Assembly: GCF_010894435.1 (NCBI RefSeq) | Contig: NZ_JAAIXZ010000014.1 | Coordinates: forward strand, 124,001 to 188,000 | Direction of reading: 5' to 3' | Length of the DNA: 64,000 bases | Origin: Pyxidicoccus trucidator | Lineage (GTDB): Bacteria > Myxococcota > Myxococcia > Myxococcales > Myxococcaceae | Shown here: piece by piece, positions 62,701 to 64,000 of the stretch | Layout: every line of letters begins with the position of its first letter | Position numbering within the stretch: the stretch's first letter is position 1 | The notes under the pieces: generated by a model | What the model saw: only the letters and a program-made list of their open reading frames with translations | Databases searched by the model: none | What the model was told of the DNA's origin: nothing | Position numbers and translations under genes: made by a program

Positions 62701-63507
62701 GCTGACGGCCACCCGGTCGAAGACGCCGCGATGCACGCCTTCGTCCTGGACGCCGGCCAGCAGCCAGAGCTTGTTCGGGTCGCCAGGGTCCGTCGCCAGC
62801 GCCACGTCGGTGACCATCCGGTTGGTGCCCGCGTACGCCAGCGCCTCGCGGTGGGCGACGTGGCCCTCGAAGCGCCACAGGCCACTCGAGCTGGCGGCCC
62901 AGAAGCGGTTCGGCGTCGTCGGGTCCACCACGATGCGGGTGTACCGGTAGGCGGCACCCAGGGCGCCGCCGCCCTCGTTCCCGGTGGCGACCTGCACGAA
63001 CGTCGTACCGCCGTCACTGGAGTGGAACAGGCCCAGGCCGCCCGCGTCCCAGCGCGCCTTCTCTCCCGTGCCCACGAAGATGTGGTCCCGGTTGGTGGGC
63101 GCCACGGCGATGGTGCCCACCGGCACGACGCCAATGCCCGTGGCCCCCACGACGTCCTCGGAGAGCGGCTCCCAGGTGTTGCCCTGGTCCCGCGTGCGCC
63201 ACAGGCCGGCCTCGGCCGTGCCCGCGTAGAACGTCTCCAACTGCACGGGGTCCTGCGCCAGGCAGCGCACCGCGCCGCCCACGTTGCGCGGGCCCAGCGG
63301 CGTCCAGCCGTCGCCGGTGGCGTCCGCCGGAGCGGCCCGCTGGTGCACGTGCGCGCTGCGGATGATGGTGTAGAGCGAGCCGCCGCCCGCCAGCGTCCGC
63401 TCGAGCCGCTCCAGCTTCTCCCGGGCGCGGGCGCGCGGGCGTCCGCCGCCCTCGCCCTCGGGCGCTTCAGCCTCGCCGGGAGTCGCTGCCTGTTCGTCGC
63501 CAGCCAC
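59779..63507 (-). CDS. Asp-box (BNR/sortilin-like) beta-propeller protein
   Basis: A 1242-aa protein without a signal peptide. Residues about 45-840 contain at least eight Asp-box motifs (TRDQGNTW, SSDGGTTF, STDGGVSF, STDSGATW, TDDQGVSW, TNNGGSSW, TSDGGTSW, SHDRGVTW), so two linked propellers of the sialidase/sortilin type are likely. The C-terminal 400 residues have two similar Ig-like halves (NRVYVQVHNRGHAVANNVQV and FVRVHNRHNVRVHVDVDLY). Its stop overlaps the next gene. In a contractile operon it may be a large surface or receptor-binding component or a cargo. Confidence 0.85.
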   Translation of the reverse strand: MAGDEQAATPGEAEAPEGEGGGRPRARAREKLERLERTLAGGGSLYTIIRSAHVHQRAAPADATGDGWTPLGPRNVGGAVRCLAQDPVQLETFYAGTAEAGLWRTRDQGNTWEPLSEDVVGATGIGVVPVGTIAVAPTNRDHIFVGTGEKARWDAGGLGLFHSSDGGTTFVQVATGNEGGGALGAAYRYTRIVVDPTTPNRFWAASSSGLWRFEGHVAHREALAYAGTNRMVTDVALATDPGDPNKLWLLAGVQDEGVHRGVFDRVAVSTVWTPSTGVPPPPPDAPTATRTNPIGRIRLAFAQSNATIAYALIEDDATTGPFSSGNPLPLLRSTDGGVSFAYVLTGGRTTWMEQPKSRSDDSAGQAWYSMELAVHPTVPEVVIAGHVDLLRSTDSGATWSRLIDWRNYMEHDRRAQHADMHAIVFDLCERQSSNPRRLWVGNDGGVSFTDDQGVSWRKRSYGIQGSQFIDISTHPVYPFIFGGGMQDNGTFLTYGGPTWYRVDGGDGGAIAMHPTDPRKFYTTSQVRLDETNITSDGDTFTPLREVPSPDGVEPVKMRVTSNTIDSSIPSANGQLFRGLVRSDPSTPGRLLLGRKGGAFLTNNGGSSWSRLGPMTYTPTAAGGPAETSALVFGPGADSATDIYVGTSTGDVFSTSDGGTSWTANTPLNTGGALVFISAFAVHPAHPQVVAAAAYSSTRRVVLSHDRGVTWEDVTNGAQLPPGGVTALAFHPTDPRVLFAGTLVGVYVTRDLPAFTLGTALVPPLTPTWSTFNRGMKPLVVNDLEVVPEALTLRCATFARGCFEASIRGAPVGAAPGPYVTPAAYRVPSVKLGIRDHFMDDGRTYPAAHVLAEDPRLPTGANASHLDGTHSIDIKVNAPDLLDSDRRFLQSEAYGNQPDGSELDEEFVSEPPLTGDTNRVYVQVHNRGHAVANNVQVALYWANAGNPVVIPPLDTAAINFPNAPTPASAWQLAGIQNNVTARPGQPVVVRFDWVCPLKIRHNAALLAVCQQVADDPLEAPLSGDTKAYVLARRQAALRVTPVEHAAVFVRDGLDDFGKRGSVAWGGRSPDLLVLRKAVADAIPAADLNAPLGPLGNLLDPRRGDRIRIGNDNAIFVRVHNRHNVRVHVDVDLYQAPLVHPTVAGAWTQIGARVQVRDLDPAHWKVARFDFTAADPAPAQTEPWAKAFVLAAVIRAVDAVENINLEDMPDINTVAGPDAFWLFFTRRQQATNAALRALRFETVP

Positions 63508-63576
63508 CGTGCTCTCCTCCTCTCGTCGGGCCGCGGCCGCTCGGGGCCGCGGGGACTGCGTTCACGTCCTCCTCCG

Positions 63577-64000
63577 CTACAGCGTGAGGGGTGCTGGCAG
63601 GTCCAGCAGGTAGGCCAGCGCCTTGCCCAGCTCCTCCGTGGTGGGCTCGCCCGGGCGGGCCGGGGCCGCGCAGGCGCGGACCGTGGTGCGCTCCAGCCAC
63701 TGGCGCAGCACCGGCACCCAGCCCTGGGCGTTGCTGAACGGCTCGCCGTCCGCGGAGCGGGGCGCCACCCAGTCCGGATCCCTCGGCTGCGGCATGGCCG
63801 CGTCGTACGACGCCACGTTGCCGCCCTTCTCACTGCGCGCGCCGCCCATCACCAGCATGCGCCACTCGTTGACGCGCCGCCGGTCCAGGCTCCAGTTGCG
63901 GAACACCTGGTAGACCTTGGACACGCCCGGCGCCACCGCCGCGCCTCCACCCCGGGGAGCCCGGCCGGCCAGCTCGGGAATGAGGCGCTCGGCCTCGGTG
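63577..64000 (-). CDS. Partial unknown protein, cut by right edge
   Basis: The frame is open without a stop from 63577 to the window edge, so the gene begins outside. At least 140 codons are seen, with a GTG at 63936 as one internal candidate start. The visible part includes VYQVFRNWSLDRRRVNEWRM and ends DLPAPLTL. I recognise no family. It lies 69 bp before the propeller gene in the same direction and probably belongs to the same operon. Confidence 0.6.
   Translation of the reverse strand, partial: TEAERLIPELAGRAPRGGGAAVAPGVSKVYQVFRNWSLDRRRVNEWRMLVMGGARSEKGGNVASYDAAMPQPRDPDWVAPRSADGEPFSNAQGWVPVLRQWLERTTVRACAAPARPGEPTTEELGKALAYLLDLPAPLTL

Noticed and set aside
44402..64000. Complete prophage
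   Set aside because: No capsid, portal, terminase, integrase or lysis genes are found, and the recombinase at 11386 is far away and of the chromosomal XerC/XerD type. The tail genes alone fit a phage-tail-like particle.

Overview
The window is GC-rich DNA with densely packed, often overlapping genes. It carries a eukaryote-like Ser/Thr kinase, an FHA-AAA+ regulator, a DUF4388-like protein, HEAT and cyclic-nucleotide-binding proteins, and many GTG/TTG starts. Together these point to a myxobacterium, most likely Myxococcaceae (inference from gene content; no rRNA or marker search was possible). No rRNA, tRNA, insertion sequence or CRISPR array was seen.

Bases 1-30.9 kb look chromosomal. They hold a secreted neutral ceramidase, a divergent LysR regulator and NADP/F420-type oxidoreductase with operator-like repeats between them, a TVP38-like membrane protein, a KGG-repeat stress protein, a PII-like protein followed by two cation/proton antiporters, a YciO-type protein, a XerC/XerD recombinase, and a 1195-residue secreted protein combining two CXXCH haem sites with a von Willebrand D-like domain. 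These are followed by trpS, then scpA-scpB-rluB (the pseudouridine synthase carries a roughly 650-residue repetitive tail), a HEAT-repeat lipoprotein fused tightly to a TPR/dual-cNMP protein, a GspE-N (MshEN) protein, a lipoprotein and an SLC13/ArsB-type transporter.

Bases 30.9-39.5 kb are the most unusual part. A four-gene operon (31194-34875) encodes a 142-aa protein built of two clasp/borosin-binding-like halves, a methyltransferase closely resembling the omphalotin-type alpha-N-methyltransferase (OphMA/SonM family), a VioB/RebD-type ferritin-like protein and an unknown protein. This reads as a split borosin RiPP pathway with a duplicated precursor and a di-iron tailoring candidate. Two sigma-54-like promoters lie upstream. 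A kinase-FGE fusion and an FHA/sigma-54-type AAA+ regulator follow, and may control it.

Bases 39.5-44.4 kb hold a helicase/exonuclease pair resembling MrfA/MrfB (YprA/YprB) and a SlyD-like prolyl isomerase.

Bases 44.4-64 kb are one minus-strand operon, read from the right edge to the left, for a contractile phage-tail-like injection particle. The genes cover a terminator-like protein, sheath, tube, chaperone-like protein, hub, spike, PAAR-like tip, gp25 and baseplate J. There is also a 1242-aa Asp-box beta-propeller protein, two PASTA-like proteins and a collagen-like fibre. Capsid, terminase and integrase genes are absent here; the operon continues past 64000.
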